A stretch of 64,000 nt of DNA, from NCBI GenBank assembly GCA_020744425.1, contig JAGMUV010000007.1:186001-250000 (forward strand). The letters run 5' to 3'. Shown here piece after piece: positions 1-10,583 of the stretch. Under the pieces are notes generated by a model. The model was not told the DNA's origin, searched no databases, and saw only the letters and a list, made by a program, of their open reading frames with translations. The translations under genes were made by a program, and so were the position numbers. Source of the stretch: Dactylonectria macrodidyma. Its lineage: Eukaryota; Ascomycota; Sordariomycetes; Hypocreales; Nectriaceae. How positions within the stretch are numbered: the stretch's first letter is position 1; every line of letters begins with the position of its first letter.

Positions 1-851
1 CCGCTTCCGAGTTCTTCACGGCAACGACAAACATATCAGGCTGGCCAAACGGTGTTGCCTTCTTCATTGGCTTAAATGGCGCAAACTGGTCCTTCTCATG
101 CCTGGACGTCATCGTACACATCGCCGACGAGATTCCACAAGCACGAACCAACGCGCCAAAGGCTTTGATGTGGACCATCATCGTTGGCTTCGCATCGGGA
201 ATGCTTATAATTCTCGCGATACTTGTTAACCTACCTGACATTGATCCCATAGTGGATAACACGACACTCCTCATATTTTATCGAATCTGCAACAGTAGTC
301 GGGCCGCAGCTATTGGGTTATGGCTACCGCCCATAATCTCCGGCGTCGGTTCTGTGTGGGCGATTCACACTTGGCAATCTCGATTGGCTTGGAGTCTTAG
401 CGGTCAAGGAGGTTTCCCGTTTGCATCTTACTTGGGGAGCATTGCGCCTTCGCCGTTTCGAACTCCGATCTGGTCTCTGATTTGGTCCTCTCTTGCGACT
501 AGCATCTTCGGATGCCTCTACTTGGGATCTCAGACTGCCTTTAACTCGTTAATATCCGCTGGAATTCTGCTTCAGTACCTCAGCTACAGCCTTCCCGTCC
601 TTTTGATGCTATACAATGGCCGATCTTCATTTAGCCATGGGCCGTTTTGGTTGCCTAGGTTTGGTTACGTTGCCAATTTTATTATGCTGTGCTGGATGTG
701 CGTAGCATTGGTCTTCTATTGCTTTCCTTATTTTATTCCTATCGAGACAGGTAGCATGAACTACGTCTCGGCTGTGTTGGTAGCTATATTTGTTTTCACC
801 GTTCTCATGTGGTTTTTTCACGCCCGCCAACACTACAAAGTCTTGGAATAG
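1..851 (+). CDS. Amino acid/choline/GABA permease, 3' part only
   Basis: C-terminal part of a membrane permease of the APC superfamily, fungal choline/GABA/amino-acid branch, which carries small amino compounds across the plasma membrane. The reading frame is open from base 3, so the gene begins before the window. The visible protein opens with a Gly-Leu-Asn-Gly-Ala-Asn stretch followed by a conserved Glu-Ile-Pro-x-Ala segment, as in this family, where that segment precedes the helix near the middle of the protein. At least five hydrophobic helices follow, with a short cytosolic tail rich in His, Arg and Gln. No intron is needed in the visible part. The substrate cannot be told from sequence alone. 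The next gene lies convergently on the minus strand. Confidence 0.85.
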   Translation, partial: ASEFFTATTNISGWPNGVAFFIGLNGANWSFSCLDVIVHIADEIPQARTNAPKALMWTIIVGFASGMLIILAILVNLPDIDPIVDNTTLLIFYRICNSSRAAAIGLWLPPIISGVGSVWAIHTWQSRLAWSLSGQGGFPFASYLGSIAPSPFRTPIWSLIWSSLATSIFGCLYLGSQTAFNSLISAGILLQYLSYSLPVLLMLYNGRSSFSHGPFWLPRFGYVANFIMLCWMCVALVFYCFPYFIPIETGSMNYVSAVLVAIFVFTVLMWFFHARQHYKVLE

Positions 852-1163
852 ACAGTGATTCGAGATTTTTATGCTCGGTGCGTCACAAAAAAGATGAAAG
901 GTGCCGAGGCGGTCTGGCCAGTATGTTGACGTTAAACAGTTTGGACTGAGGGGATTGACGCGGTGTTCATTAATCATTGGCATGAATGTCGACTTGGCAT
1001 TCAGGACTTCATCCGAATCTCTCCTATCTCTTTGCTAAGTGACGCTCTCCTAAGGTGGCAGTCAAAAATTCAATCGCGAACAAACTGAATTCATCATACG
1101 TAGCCTTGATCGTCACGGAAACCCCAAGCAGCCTTGGGCAGCCTGGGGTCAAGATGGTGGCCT
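852..1163. other. Convergent 3' intergenic region
   Basis: Gap between the stop codons of two convergent genes. I see no coding sequence, repeat or RNA gene. An antisense reading frame over 627-983 overlaps the permease and shows no protein features. Confidence 0.6.
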
Positions 1164-2445
1164 CTAACCGACCTTATCCCACTTCATAAAACGGCCATTC
1201 GAGAAGATCCATGACCCACCAGTATCACGAGAATATCTGAGTTCACCTGAGCAGGGCTTGATATGGCACTTGGAGCTGTCCGGAACAGTGATGAGCGTGC
1301 ATAAGCCGTTTACCCAGCCGTTGCCGGCGCACTTAGGATACGCAACACAGGCTTCGCAGCATTCGTAGGGGGAGATTGTCCCGCCGACTTGAGCTGTGTC
1401 GTAGGAAAAGTGGGGATAACCATTGGAAAAAACCACCGCTATTAGCGATAGAACCAGCGTAGTTGCCCTTATCGCACATCTCGTTGATAGTCGGCCAAGC
1501 GGCTTTGACGGTGTTGGTATTTGTCTCAGTACTGGTGTATGTTGTACTGGCGATGATGGAGGAGTGGATCTCATACGTCGTGGTGGATATCGTGATGACT
1601 TCGACAGTAGGTAGAAAAACGGTTTTGATGCTTTCTACCACATTATTGTCTGTTTGCAACAAGACTGGTGGCTCGAGAGTCATGGTCCTGACGTCGGCGA
1701 ACCTGGTATAGGTGACGGTCTTGGGTACAAAGATGGTATAGTCGCAGATGACTCTCTGTGGGTAGTTCTCTATGCCTCCCCGGTTGTTGTACACACCGGA
1801 GCGCTTATTGTACAATCCAGAGCGCTTTTTGTGCATCTCGGAGCGCCTGAAATTGGCTCCGCCTAGGAGGGATTTGAAGTATGATGCCACGGAGTGGCCA
1901 GGCGGCTCGGGCTCTTCATCCTCGGCATAACCAGGTTCGTGAATACCGACAGACTGATTGTTCGGTAACCCCTCGTCTCGTCTTCGTGTAGCACCGTCAA
2001 GGGTGTCCATAATTGGCGCAAAGAACTTGGGTGCTGGGACCGTTGTTGGGAGCACAAAGGTAGTTTGGGTGGTTTCCGTCGATCGCTCGGTGATGGTGGT
2101 CATGGTATGCGTAACAAGGATTGTCTTGTACTCTGTAGCCACAACGGTGGCGTTTGTTTGATCGGGCTTTGGGTTGGTAGTCGACTCGACCGTGCTGATG
2201 TAGATCTCATACGTCGTCTGAGTAATGTGATCTGGGGTGACGGTGACGATGGGTTCAATGCGCTTCGTGCTGTTGACAGTGTATACCACGTGAATAGTGT
2301 TACGTGTAGTCGGGACCGACGTGATGTTGCGCGTGCCATAGGGAGTTCGACAAAACGTTTCGGTTCGGATCTTGTCGAAGATGCCGGTTTTTTCGCCGGC
2401 AGCGAGGCTGATGGCGGCAGCCAGAACTAGGCATTGGAGCTTCAT
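1164..2445 (-). CDS. Secreted Thr/Ser-rich protein with apple/PAN-like Cys region and Kex2-type repeats
   Basis: Predicted secreted or wall-associated protein of 406 aa. The start at 2445 is chosen because it begins a clear signal peptide (Met-Lys-Leu-Gln followed by a Leu/Ala core); the frame is open further upstream but that sequence is not protein-like. A proposed 61-nt intron (1394-1454) joins exon 1 (1455-2445) to exon 2 (1164-1393) and gives CDKGNYAAQVGGT, then a CCEAC pair and further Cys residues, a pattern like fungal apple/PAN modules. The donor GTTCTA is weak, so a frameshift in the T-run near 1428 is the alternative. The middle is Thr/Ser/Val-rich with many potential N-glycosylation sites. 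About two thirds along sit heptad repeats of the form KRSGxYN with dibasic Lys-Arg sites, encoded by a 21-bp tandem repeat. Function unknown. Confidence 0.7.
1787..1849 (-). repeat. 21-bp tandem repeat x3 inside the secreted protein gene
   Basis: Three consecutive 21-bp units start at 1787, 1808 and 1829 on the plus strand, each beginning TTGT and ending in GAGCGC plus a few bases. Read on the coding strand they give heptads of the type KRSGLYN/KRSGVYN. Units differ at several positions, so the duplication is not recent. Confidence 0.8.
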
Positions 2446-2976
2446 CTCGCGATGCTGTTTCGTACGCTCCTCCTGTGATCTTGCTGGAGATGACAGGGGA
2501 CGGACATAAACCAGGATGGTCAGTGTAGGATGCTGGGGGTATTGGCACGAGGACAAGGAATTTTTGATCCAACGTATGAAAATTTTGCTCGTTTCTACTA
2601 CAGTATCCAAAACGCTTCCCAAGATTTTGTGAACCTTGTTTCATCTGGACACCAAAAATTTGGCATCTCTAAAGTATGGTTGGAAGCGGATCACGAACCT
2701 TACATACCTTGTGTCCAGCACATGTCTCCCGAGACTTTCAATCACCTACCTACCTGCATGTCATGAAATCTCATGTGCCAACTCCATTGATGCGTGCTAA
2801 AAGTTTGTTATGGCGGGTCGATCAGCGTATCGCACTTCTCGGCAGTTGTTCCTGGTGCCTTGACAAGTCAATCTAGTGGATTTACGGATGTCTATGCTCC
2901 ATGCTCGTGGCCAGTAGAACCATTAAGTTCTGGCAGCCACAAGTAATTTACCTTGCATGCTAGCATGCATTAGAAA
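2446..2976. other. Intergenic region, no gene seen
   Basis: Promoter side of the secreted protein gene and 3' flank of the next regulator. Open frames here are short and lack protein features. Confidence 0.55.
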
Positions 2977-4695
2977 TCACAATGAGGACCACCGTAACTT
3001 TCCCAAGGATCTGTTAAACCCTCTGCTTATCGCTATCCAACTCCCGTCCCTTTGTCTAATATTGCTAGTCATTACCAGGTCCGCTCGTGAATCCGTAGGT
3101 AGCCGACCGCAGGACTCTGGTCCCTCAAACTCTGGAACCCACAGCGGGCTTGCTTCCTCGGTGTTATTAGGGCTCGGAGATTCTGTACTTGGTGTCGCAT
3201 GTGTCGTATCAACGCCACCCTCCTCTAACCTCATGACATCCGTCACAATGCATGACGCCAGAGGACCGTCCCAGATGCCTTCTCGATGTATTATCTTTGC
3301 GAGCAATTCAGTAGCCTCATGTTTTATCTCTGGTTCGGGGCATTTCAACGCCGTGTAGAATAGGGGCGGAATGATGCCTAAATCAGTAATGAAGTTAAAT
3401 CTACCAGGACAGTGCCCACTTAATCTCCCTTCCGCAAGGAGCGGCGAGACAGACGCCACAAAGGTGGTTGTAGTAGACAAAATTGACTCAAAATGTGCAG
3501 TACAACGGCTGCTATCCTGATGAAGCGGGTAAAAAGCGCTCTCGGTGATGATGTAGGCCATACTATGATAGATCCCCAAGAGCTCATACCCGAGCCTGTC
3601 TCGGGAGGCTTGTTCAAGTTTTGCACCCAACTTTCTGTGCGTCTGCAGCCAGCACATCAAGTCTGTACGTAAAAGCTGTTGTAGACTGAGGAGTTCAAAG
3701 GCAGACCCAGAATTTTTGGATACATCGACCTTTTGGCTCTCTCCTTCGAGGTGGTGAGCTCTTGATAACAGTCGATCAAGGTGCGTTCTTGATTCTTCCA
3801 CAGAGCTAAATGCGTCGGGAATAGAATTTCTCATGCAGTATGCCTTGATGGAATCGCTTTGAATGAGACCGTTCTTTATGAGTGTCGTTTGGAGATTTAG
3901 CCGGTGCAAAGTCTCAATGAGACAATCGTCGACGACTCCATGTGACTTTGGCCAATCACTGCTGTCACTGAGAGTATCGCCGGATTTGGGACTCCCGAGG
4001 ACCGTATCCAGCAATTTAATGCCACTCTGCAAGTGGGCATATCCTGTCTCATAGCGCTGTTGCATATATTCCAAGCAGATGAAGACTATGCAAGAAATGA
4101 GTGCAATGCGAGTAGAAGCCTTGTCTTTGGCATTAAAGTGAGTGTGGAGAAGTTGGATAGCGGTGTTGTAATATCGCAACGTCGCTCGCTGCTGATGATC
4201 GAGTTTATGAGATGTTGGCACACTCTGCCTTGACCCAGCGTCGAGCATCACCCTCTTATGAGCAGAGCCAAGCGCAAGGGCTGCATACAAGACTGCGGGC
4301 TGCGTATGACTTGCTTGAAGGACCAGGGTCTTCCAGAAGGATATGCTAAAAACACCAGACACCCTTTTGACGGTCTGGTGGGAGAACCAGTGGAATTGCT
4401 GTTGATCTTCTCTGCTTAGTTTACTGATGAGCCCGAGGTGAGTCGAGTGTGTGATAGTATGAGTGTGAGATGGTGTTGATGAAAGGCCTTCTTCGCGCCC
4501 CCATATGCCGTAGCCATCGCAGATCCGCCCGGTGCTGGTGCATCGACGGCAGGCGGGCCGGCTCTCGTCACACTTGACTCTTCGGATCCTAAATCAGGGT
4601 AAGCCAGGATCACGAAAGAGGACTGGACACTTCGTTTCTTACTTGCACGTCTTGCAACCCGACTTGCTCCTGGTTATGGTCGTGCGCCTACTCAT
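2977..4695 (-). CDS. Zn2Cys6 transcription factor (554 aa)
   Basis: Nuclear DNA-binding regulator. Exon 1 (4643-4695) starts MSRRTTITRSKSGCKTCK and is cut by a 54-nt intron (4589-4642, GTAAGA...TTAG with a CTTAC branch) inside the zinc cluster; exon 2 (2977-4588) continues KIRRVKCDESRPACRRC. Together they give a complete C-x2-C-x6-C-x5-C-x2-C-x6-C binuclear cluster within the first 45 residues. The rest is helical and matches the acidic, low-complexity-free middle region common in fungal C6 regulators of the type annotated as sterol-uptake or cluster-specific regulators; I cannot assign a target. It is transcribed in tandem with the next regulator, 182 bp downstream of that gene's stop codon, and lies just outside the motif-bearing cluster. 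Confidence 0.85.
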
Positions 4696-4877
4696 CTTGA
4701 AGCATATGAGCAAGCACTATGAAATGTGAGAGAGATAAATGCAGGTGTGCTATGTAACTTGTAACTTGGCTGCCTACCCCTCACCGCCTTCCGCTTTAGG
4801 TCAGGCGTCAGCCCTTCAACATTCCGTGCTTTAACAGAACTGAAGTAGACCAGAGTTGCTCTTGGTTTTATTTGGAC

Positions 4878-7164
4878 TTATATATAAAAGGCAGTTGAAG
4901 TAGCTGAATATCCTGACAGTGGTAGATTGAGATCCAAAAAATCCCAACTATCCACGAACGGGGGTTGAAGAGGGAGGGCTATCGTGTTATTCAATAACGC
5001 AGCTCTCTGATCACTTGTTGACAAGCGGTCATTGATGAATAATTCAGCAATACGATACAGAGCTCTGCAAAGGTCAAACTGTCGTTTTAAAGTCTCGCGG
5101 ACAGAACTAGTCTGCTCAACAGTGTCAAGGACGTTCTTTAGTAGTTCGAGGTCTTTGGCGTCTTCGTTTTTAATGCAATGCAGAAAGGCGACAATGAAGG
5201 GTGTGAATGATGAGTAGAGAAAGATCCTAAGAGCATTGAGTTCATCTCCCTCGTATTCATATGAGGTTAAATCGAGCCTTACCAGATACCGTAGTGATGT
5301 GTAGCGGGCACAGATTTATTGTGAGGCCAAAGTTTGAGGAAGGCACGCAAACCCTGTTGGGCAGCCTCAAAGCAGGCGGGTACAATATCCTGAACCGAGT
5401 TGGATAAGTTCATCCCTCTATACAGGATCGTGAGGACCGAATAATAAGTAACCTCGGCTGGTTCTAGTATCGTAGTGAAGATTTCCCTGCAATATGCTTT
5501 GGAAGCGTCGATTTGTTGCCAGCCCTCATGCCAGCGACTCAGGGTTGCCGATAGGTCATCAACCAATGCCTGCCGCTTTGATGCCTCAAGCCTATTGGAT
5601 GAAGGTGAATAAAGCTTTTGGTAAATCTGAGCTGATATGCGCGAAAACTCGACAAAAGCAGCAAAGACCTGGTCCCAGGGTGAGTCCCCTGGGTCCTGTG
5701 AAGGTATCCATTGCTTCACATCGACGTCGTAGTCTTGAATTATTGGGGCTCTTCCAAGCCGCAACGACAGATTCTTGTCGAAAATGAAGATGCGCCAGAA
5801 AAGGCGCCGTGCCCTCTGCGCCTCCACTGAAGATAGATTCATCATTCTTTCCTCGCGATGGTAGCCTAGGGCGAGACAGTGTCTTGCGGCAACTGATGTC
5901 AAAGTAGCATGGAGAGCCAAATTACCCTCCATTTGGGCTTGGATCAACTGCAATTCCAAATGAGCCAAGGCATCACATTAAATGATGTGGAGGGCATACC
6001 GCGATGGAGAGCGCCAAAGTGTGTTGGTAGGTTGGACTTGTGACGACCTCATACGTCTCATATGCAGACTCGAAATTCTCTTGGCAGACACTCTGAAATC
6101 GTCTTACCTCTTCCTCGTCCAGGTTTTCGTGCGTGTGATTCATCAAGTCACTCAGAATTACGGAGAACATTCCGTTAAAAAGAATAAGTTCACTCGCCGA
6201 AAGCGGCTCAAGAGGGAAGTAAATACGCCGACAAAGCTCCTCTACCTGCGATTGATCTTGGACGGCATGGAATAAGAAGAGCAATGATTTTGTATCTATA
6301 TGCTAGTTTGTAAGGATGACGAGAGTGACAGCGGGCGAGTGAACTCACCTTTCAAAATACCAAGCACTTGAATGACAAAATTTGAGGGGGGTAACTCCAT
6401 CCGTTTGAGGTCATCGTTTGGAAGCTCATGCAAGGACCTGCCGGGTCTCATCGTCGGGGAATTTTCTGGGTTCCGCAGAATAGCCCTTAAAATTGCAACC
6501 TCTTCCAAAATGGAGGGTGAGTGACCAGCTTCACTCGTTGTTAGTTCCGAGACCTGGCACGCAAGCAGTGTCTGTTGTCCGAATGACGATGTGCCCTCGA
6601 AAGATGGAGCTCGGTTTCCCATCGAACTATTTGGAGTAAGGCGGTCGTCTCGAATAGCCTGTGGATTGACCACATGTCTCGATTCGCTACCCTTGATGGA
6701 CTGACTCGTCTGACTCTTGAGTGCCTCCTCGACGACACAGAGTCTCTCATGAAGATTTTGAAACTGCTCCTCACTAATAGGAGACTTAGTGCTAGAGTAT
6801 GCGGACCTCTGCGTGCTGACGTACCTGGGGGATCTCTCATTCGGTGAGAGTTGTACAACGGCGGACGATTTGGCCACAGGCCGACAGATCAGATGAGATG
6901 TCACGCAATTGGAGCAGGGTAACTGTCGATTGCATCGTATCTGTAGTGTCTTAGCGTTTGATCAACGATACCGGGGACGGAGAACCAAGGGTATGGGGAT
7001 AATTACCTTGCGTATGCGACAATTGTGGCACTAGAATGGGCAAAGGCGACACAGGTCAGTATGGCATGGTCCAGTGCGCGGTGTATACACGGATGCTCGG
7101 AGTGGGACCATTGGCGGCTTACAGCTCTCGGAATAACACTCCTTGGGGATTGTTGACTGTCCAT
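4878..7164 (-). CDS. Zn2Cys6 transcription factor with fungal-specific TF domain (655 aa), probable cluster regulator
   Basis: Six exons: 7123-7164, 7007-7030, 6349-6940, 6000-6295, 5283-5947, 4878-5226; introns of 92, 66, 53, 52 and 56 nt all have GT-AG ends and keep frame. The zinc cluster is encoded by the first three exons: RACHNCRIRK, then IRCNRQLPCSNC and a final Cys in HLICR. A predicted coiled coil (around FQNLHERLCVVEEALKSQ) follows, then a fungal-specific TF domain (PF04082 type) with the usual ALGYHRE and RRLFW segments. It is the only regulator inside the 4.9-18.9 kb cluster, and its own promoter carries the shared motif about 100 bp upstream of the start, so autoregulation and control of the cluster are inferred. 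It ends FYI-stop just before an AT-rich stretch. Confidence 0.88.
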
Positions 7165-8004
7165 GATGGCTATTTTCCGAAAGACGACAGACGATAGTTC
7201 TGCAGGGACAGATTGTGCGTGTTATCTGGGGTTTAACATATTTTCCCGCGGCGCCCACGGACTGCACGGAATCCACGGAACGCGCGGGGGCCTGCTCCGC
7301 GTCATCAGCCTGTGACGATAGTGTTATAGAATAAATACTATGGAAAGCCTCAATGAAACTAATGTATCCCAGTTGCGTTAGGCCTATCCAAAGGCGGGGA
7401 ACCCTGCGGCTAGGACGATGCCTGACTAGCCTATATTCGCCAATCACCTTCCCCATGCCGGTGTCGAATAACCCGGGGGCGATGGGGAAGGGTTTGACGG
7501 ATGAGATCGAGTGTCCCTAACAGGTTGTGGGCCTACTCCCCCTCCAGATGTGAAATTCCTGCCCAGCCTGCCTTGGATCTTCATGATTGGCTTGTTACGG
7601 AGAGGCGAGGCGTGTTGGAACAAGATAGCATGAATGAGAGAGAAACATGACGCAGGCCTTTAGGCGCGAAAGACGACTTAAGGACATTTTCTGCACGCTA
7701 TCATAGCGTCGTGCATTGATGAGGAACGCCGTCCATGGCTTCCACGAGCCCCACTTGACGTCCGAGTCGGCCGGTGAAGAGGCGGGCTGTCCGAGGGGAG
7801 CATACGGTGACAGACCCATACACGAGCCTCAGCCGGGAGTGAATATGAGAAACAGAAAGTTACAGTTTCCAAGGGGAGGAAAGATCGTGCAGGTGATTGC
7901 TGGCGGCTCAGCCTCAGCAACACGATGTGATGACAGGTCAAGGATGATTCAGGCAAGGTTAATGCGGCGTTATCATGCTCTTGTCCAACATTACTATCAC
8001 GAGT
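7165..8004. other. Intergenic region with regulator promoter
   Basis: Holds the promoter of the regulator ending at 4878 (including the motif at 7265-7279) and the 3' flank of the VOC gene. Several open frames overlap each other here, none with a start context or family features. Confidence 0.6.
7265..7279. promoter_or_regulatory. Cluster motif site A
   Basis: CACGGAATCCACGGA, 101 bp upstream of the start codon of the Zn2Cys6 regulator. Same core (GGAATCC flanked by CGG/CCG triplets) as the sites near 10.9, 14.2, 16.2 and 17.8 kb. Confidence 0.6.
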
Positions 8005-8555
8005 CTACCTATCGGATATGATTTCTTCGAAGCTTCCCGTGATGAGCTCGATGGCATTTCCCCACTTGTCTTCAACATAGCACGCGACATGATTCAACGA
8101 GAGAGGCATGTTAGGGCCAATTCTCTTCCCACCATTTTGCTCTACTTTTTCAGCCGTCGCGTTCACGTCCGCAGTCGTGAGTGCTATATGAAAGTAACCG
8201 CCCCTCTTATAGTCGCGTAAGAAGTTGGCTTCACAGCCCGACTCTATGCTCGGGTCCTCAAACTCGAAGAGCTCAAGGCCAGCAACTCCAGCCGAGCCGG
8301 CACTGAGAAATGCTACACGGAACTTGTTGCAGTCTGGAGGATAGACCTTGAAGGCATTGGGTGTCGGGTCGGCCGATCGATCCTGCGTTATCGGTGGCAT
8401 CAGCACGGTCAAGCTAAAGACCTTTGTGTACCACTCGATGGCATCCTCGAGATCCGGCACGGATATGGCGACGTGATTGAGAGAAAACCTAGCAACCTGT
8501 GTTGCAATGATTAGATAGCCACGGTTCAGCTGGAGAGTAGACTCACAGGGGCCAT
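8005..8555 (-). CDS. VOC/glyoxalase-fold protein (166 aa)
   Basis: Small protein of the vicinal-oxygen-chelate superfamily (glyoxalase, bleomycin-resistance and ring-cleavage dioxygenase relatives). Exon 1 (8547-8555) encodes only Met-Ala-Pro; a 50-nt intron (8497-8546, GTGAGT...ACAG with CTAAT) leads to exon 2 (8005-8496). The two beta-alpha-beta-beta-beta halves are recognisable: LNHVAISVPDLEDAIEWY at the N-terminus and FHIALTTADV in the second half. Four likely metal ligands are in the usual places: His in LNHVA, Glu in LELFEF, His in YFHIA and Glu in NAIELI. The active-site set therefore looks intact, but substrate cannot be assigned. It is the only cluster gene on its own promoter with just a variant motif (palindrome at 8704-8715). 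Confidence 0.85.
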
Positions 8556-9574
8556 TCTAGTCAGATTATCAGCCAGGAGAATTTAAGAGGGCAAATGTTG
8601 TAAATGCTTGTGGAAATTCTTGCAGCCAATGTAGAGGGTATCTAAAAAACCCAATCGCACATGAGTTTTGTTTGCGGAATGTTCTCCAAGTTTATACCAA
8701 GCCGACGGATCCGTCCAGTGTCCTCGTCTACCAACGAGCTTTCATGAAGGCAGCGCGTAGTGAGCTATCTTTACTACTAGCTTGTTAGTCGCCTAAATGA
8801 TGCAATGACAACAAGGCCCACCTAGGTTCAAGGAAAATACAGAGCTGATGCCGGGTGCGGATACTCACTCGGCACCCAACCAAAGATTGCCCTTATTCTC
8901 GTGCAGCTAAGTAACCTGCGGTCAAGCTCGTTTCGGGATGGCCAACTGTGGCTTGTGTTATACTACTGTGATTGAACCTTGAGGCCGCATAAAGTGCAGC
9001 GGAGCCGTGTCGTCAGCTGCGAATGCACCAGCCCTGGAGTTTGTTAATAACTGCGCAAAGTCCGACAATCTCCCTGTTTAATCCCGGGTCTCCAACCATC
9101 TGCATGTAAGAGAGTGTTTCAAAATCGGAACCACTCATCAGTAGAGCCCGAGGAAGTCCGTGATCCGTCTCGGAGTCCTACGGGCCTCCGCTCCGAGTCT
9201 GCGCACAATTTATCATGGCGATCGATCACTCCACCCAGTACCACAAACCCCCTCAGAAACAAAATGGCATGTCACAGGGCTTGAAATATCCCTATTTCTC
9301 ATGCAGTAAGGCAAATTATACCGGCTTGTCGCTTCACAGTGAACCATTGGGTAAAGATCGCTGATGAGGTGTCAGGTAAATGATCCTCGCATTTTCTAGC
9401 TTTCTACTCCAGCGACAGGTGAAAAACTGGGCAAGCTATCATAGAATTTCAGGATAATTTATTTTCTTGGACGCTGGGAAAGTGCAGAGTGGACAGTGTA
9501 TTCGTCTCAAAGATGCGAGCTGCATCTTGGATCTCCGGACCAACAAACCTAATTTCCTGGATACTCCAGAGTAC
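8556..9574. other. Intergenic region, no gene seen
   Basis: About 1 kb between the VOC gene promoter and the 3' end of the next SDR. It contains the GGATCC palindrome at 8704-8715 and a motif-like TCCGTGATCCGT at 9157-9169, otherwise nothing I can support. Confidence 0.55.
8704..8715. promoter_or_regulatory. Variant cluster motif, 12-bp palindrome
   Basis: Perfect palindrome GACGGATCCGTC about 150 bp upstream of the VOC gene start. It shares the GGATCC core of the site at 17835-17850 but lacks the GGAATCC form. Confidence 0.35.
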
Positions 9575-10583
9575 TTAAAACGGCTTCATAGCGGGAATGG
9601 GGCCAATTACGGTTTCTCCCAATGCAGCCACAGTCTTGCCACTATCTGCAACAATGTTCTGACCGTTAATAGATGCTGACAGGTCCGAAACAAGAAAGAC
9701 GCCGATATTGGCGATCTCTTCTGGCCCTGGAACCCGGTTATAGTAGTAAGGAGAATCGGTCACTTGGCTACCCATGACCGCATCAAAGACCCTCATGGCC
9801 TCGTCTTTGCTAAGTTTGCTGTCAAATGCTCCGCCTTCCGTTGTCCACTGCGAAGTAGCGGCAATGCTAGTCTTGATGAATCCAGGGGCAATTGCGTTGA
9901 CCCGCACGTGAGTTGCCGACAACTGCACGGCGCCAGCCTTCACCATGTTGCAAGCTGCGGCTTTCGCGGTTGCTACGCGAGTTAGAACCATTGTTAATTT
10001 GGCTTGGGAGGTACTCACAGTATGAAATATCAGAAACGCCGCCAATCACGCCAGCCATGGAACTTGTGACAACGATTGACCCCCCTATATGTGGCTTCTC
10101 GGCAGATGTTGAACTCATCGCCTGTCCGCCGTATCTGATGGCCAGAAAGAACGACCTTTGCATGACGGAGATAGCGCGATCATAGTAAGCAGCATCTGTA
10201 TCCTGAAGTGATCTACATGCCGTCAACAAAATATAGCAATGGAGAAAAAATAAACTGCTCAATCACCTGTAATTTCCAACACCGGCGTTGGCAAAGTAGA
10301 AGTCGAAACGACCATAAGTGGAAACAGCTTTCTTTAGAACACTAATAGTCTGCTCTTCCGATGTGACATCAAGCACTTCTCCATGCACTATGCAGCGAGA
10401 GCCGCTATCTTTAACCTCTTGCTGCAAAGAAGCAATATTGGAGAGTGTCAAGTCAGTAGCGTACACCGCTTTAGCTCCAGCCGCGGCAAGAGTAAGAACA
10501 AGCGATCTACCAATCCCGTGAGGAGATCCAGCGCCGGTGACGAGGCCGACTTTGCCTTGGAGTAGCTTTTGGGAGAATGACAT
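9575..10583 (-). CDS. Short-chain dehydrogenase/reductase (302 aa)
   Basis: NAD(P)-dependent oxidoreductase of the classical SDR superfamily. Exons 10267-10583, 10019-10212 and 9575-9972; introns 54 and 46 nt, GT-AG, in frame. The start at 10583 (MSFSQKLLQGKVGLVTGAG) is preferred over an upstream in-frame Met because it puts the cofactor motif TGAGSPHGIG at the normal distance. Other SDR marks: Asp after the second beta strand (ATDLTL), NAG in FANAGVG, catalytic Ser in VTSSMAG and Tyr/Lys in SYSTAKAA, followed by VRVNAIAPGF. It reads away from the P450 gene across a shared 0.8-kb promoter holding motif site B, supporting co-regulation. Substrate unknown. Confidence 0.9.

Noticed and set aside
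7031..7456. 141-codon minus-strand frame upstream of the cluster regulator
   Set aside because: It runs through the regulator's first intron and promoter in a frame without features; the spliced regulator start at 7164 explains the sequence better.
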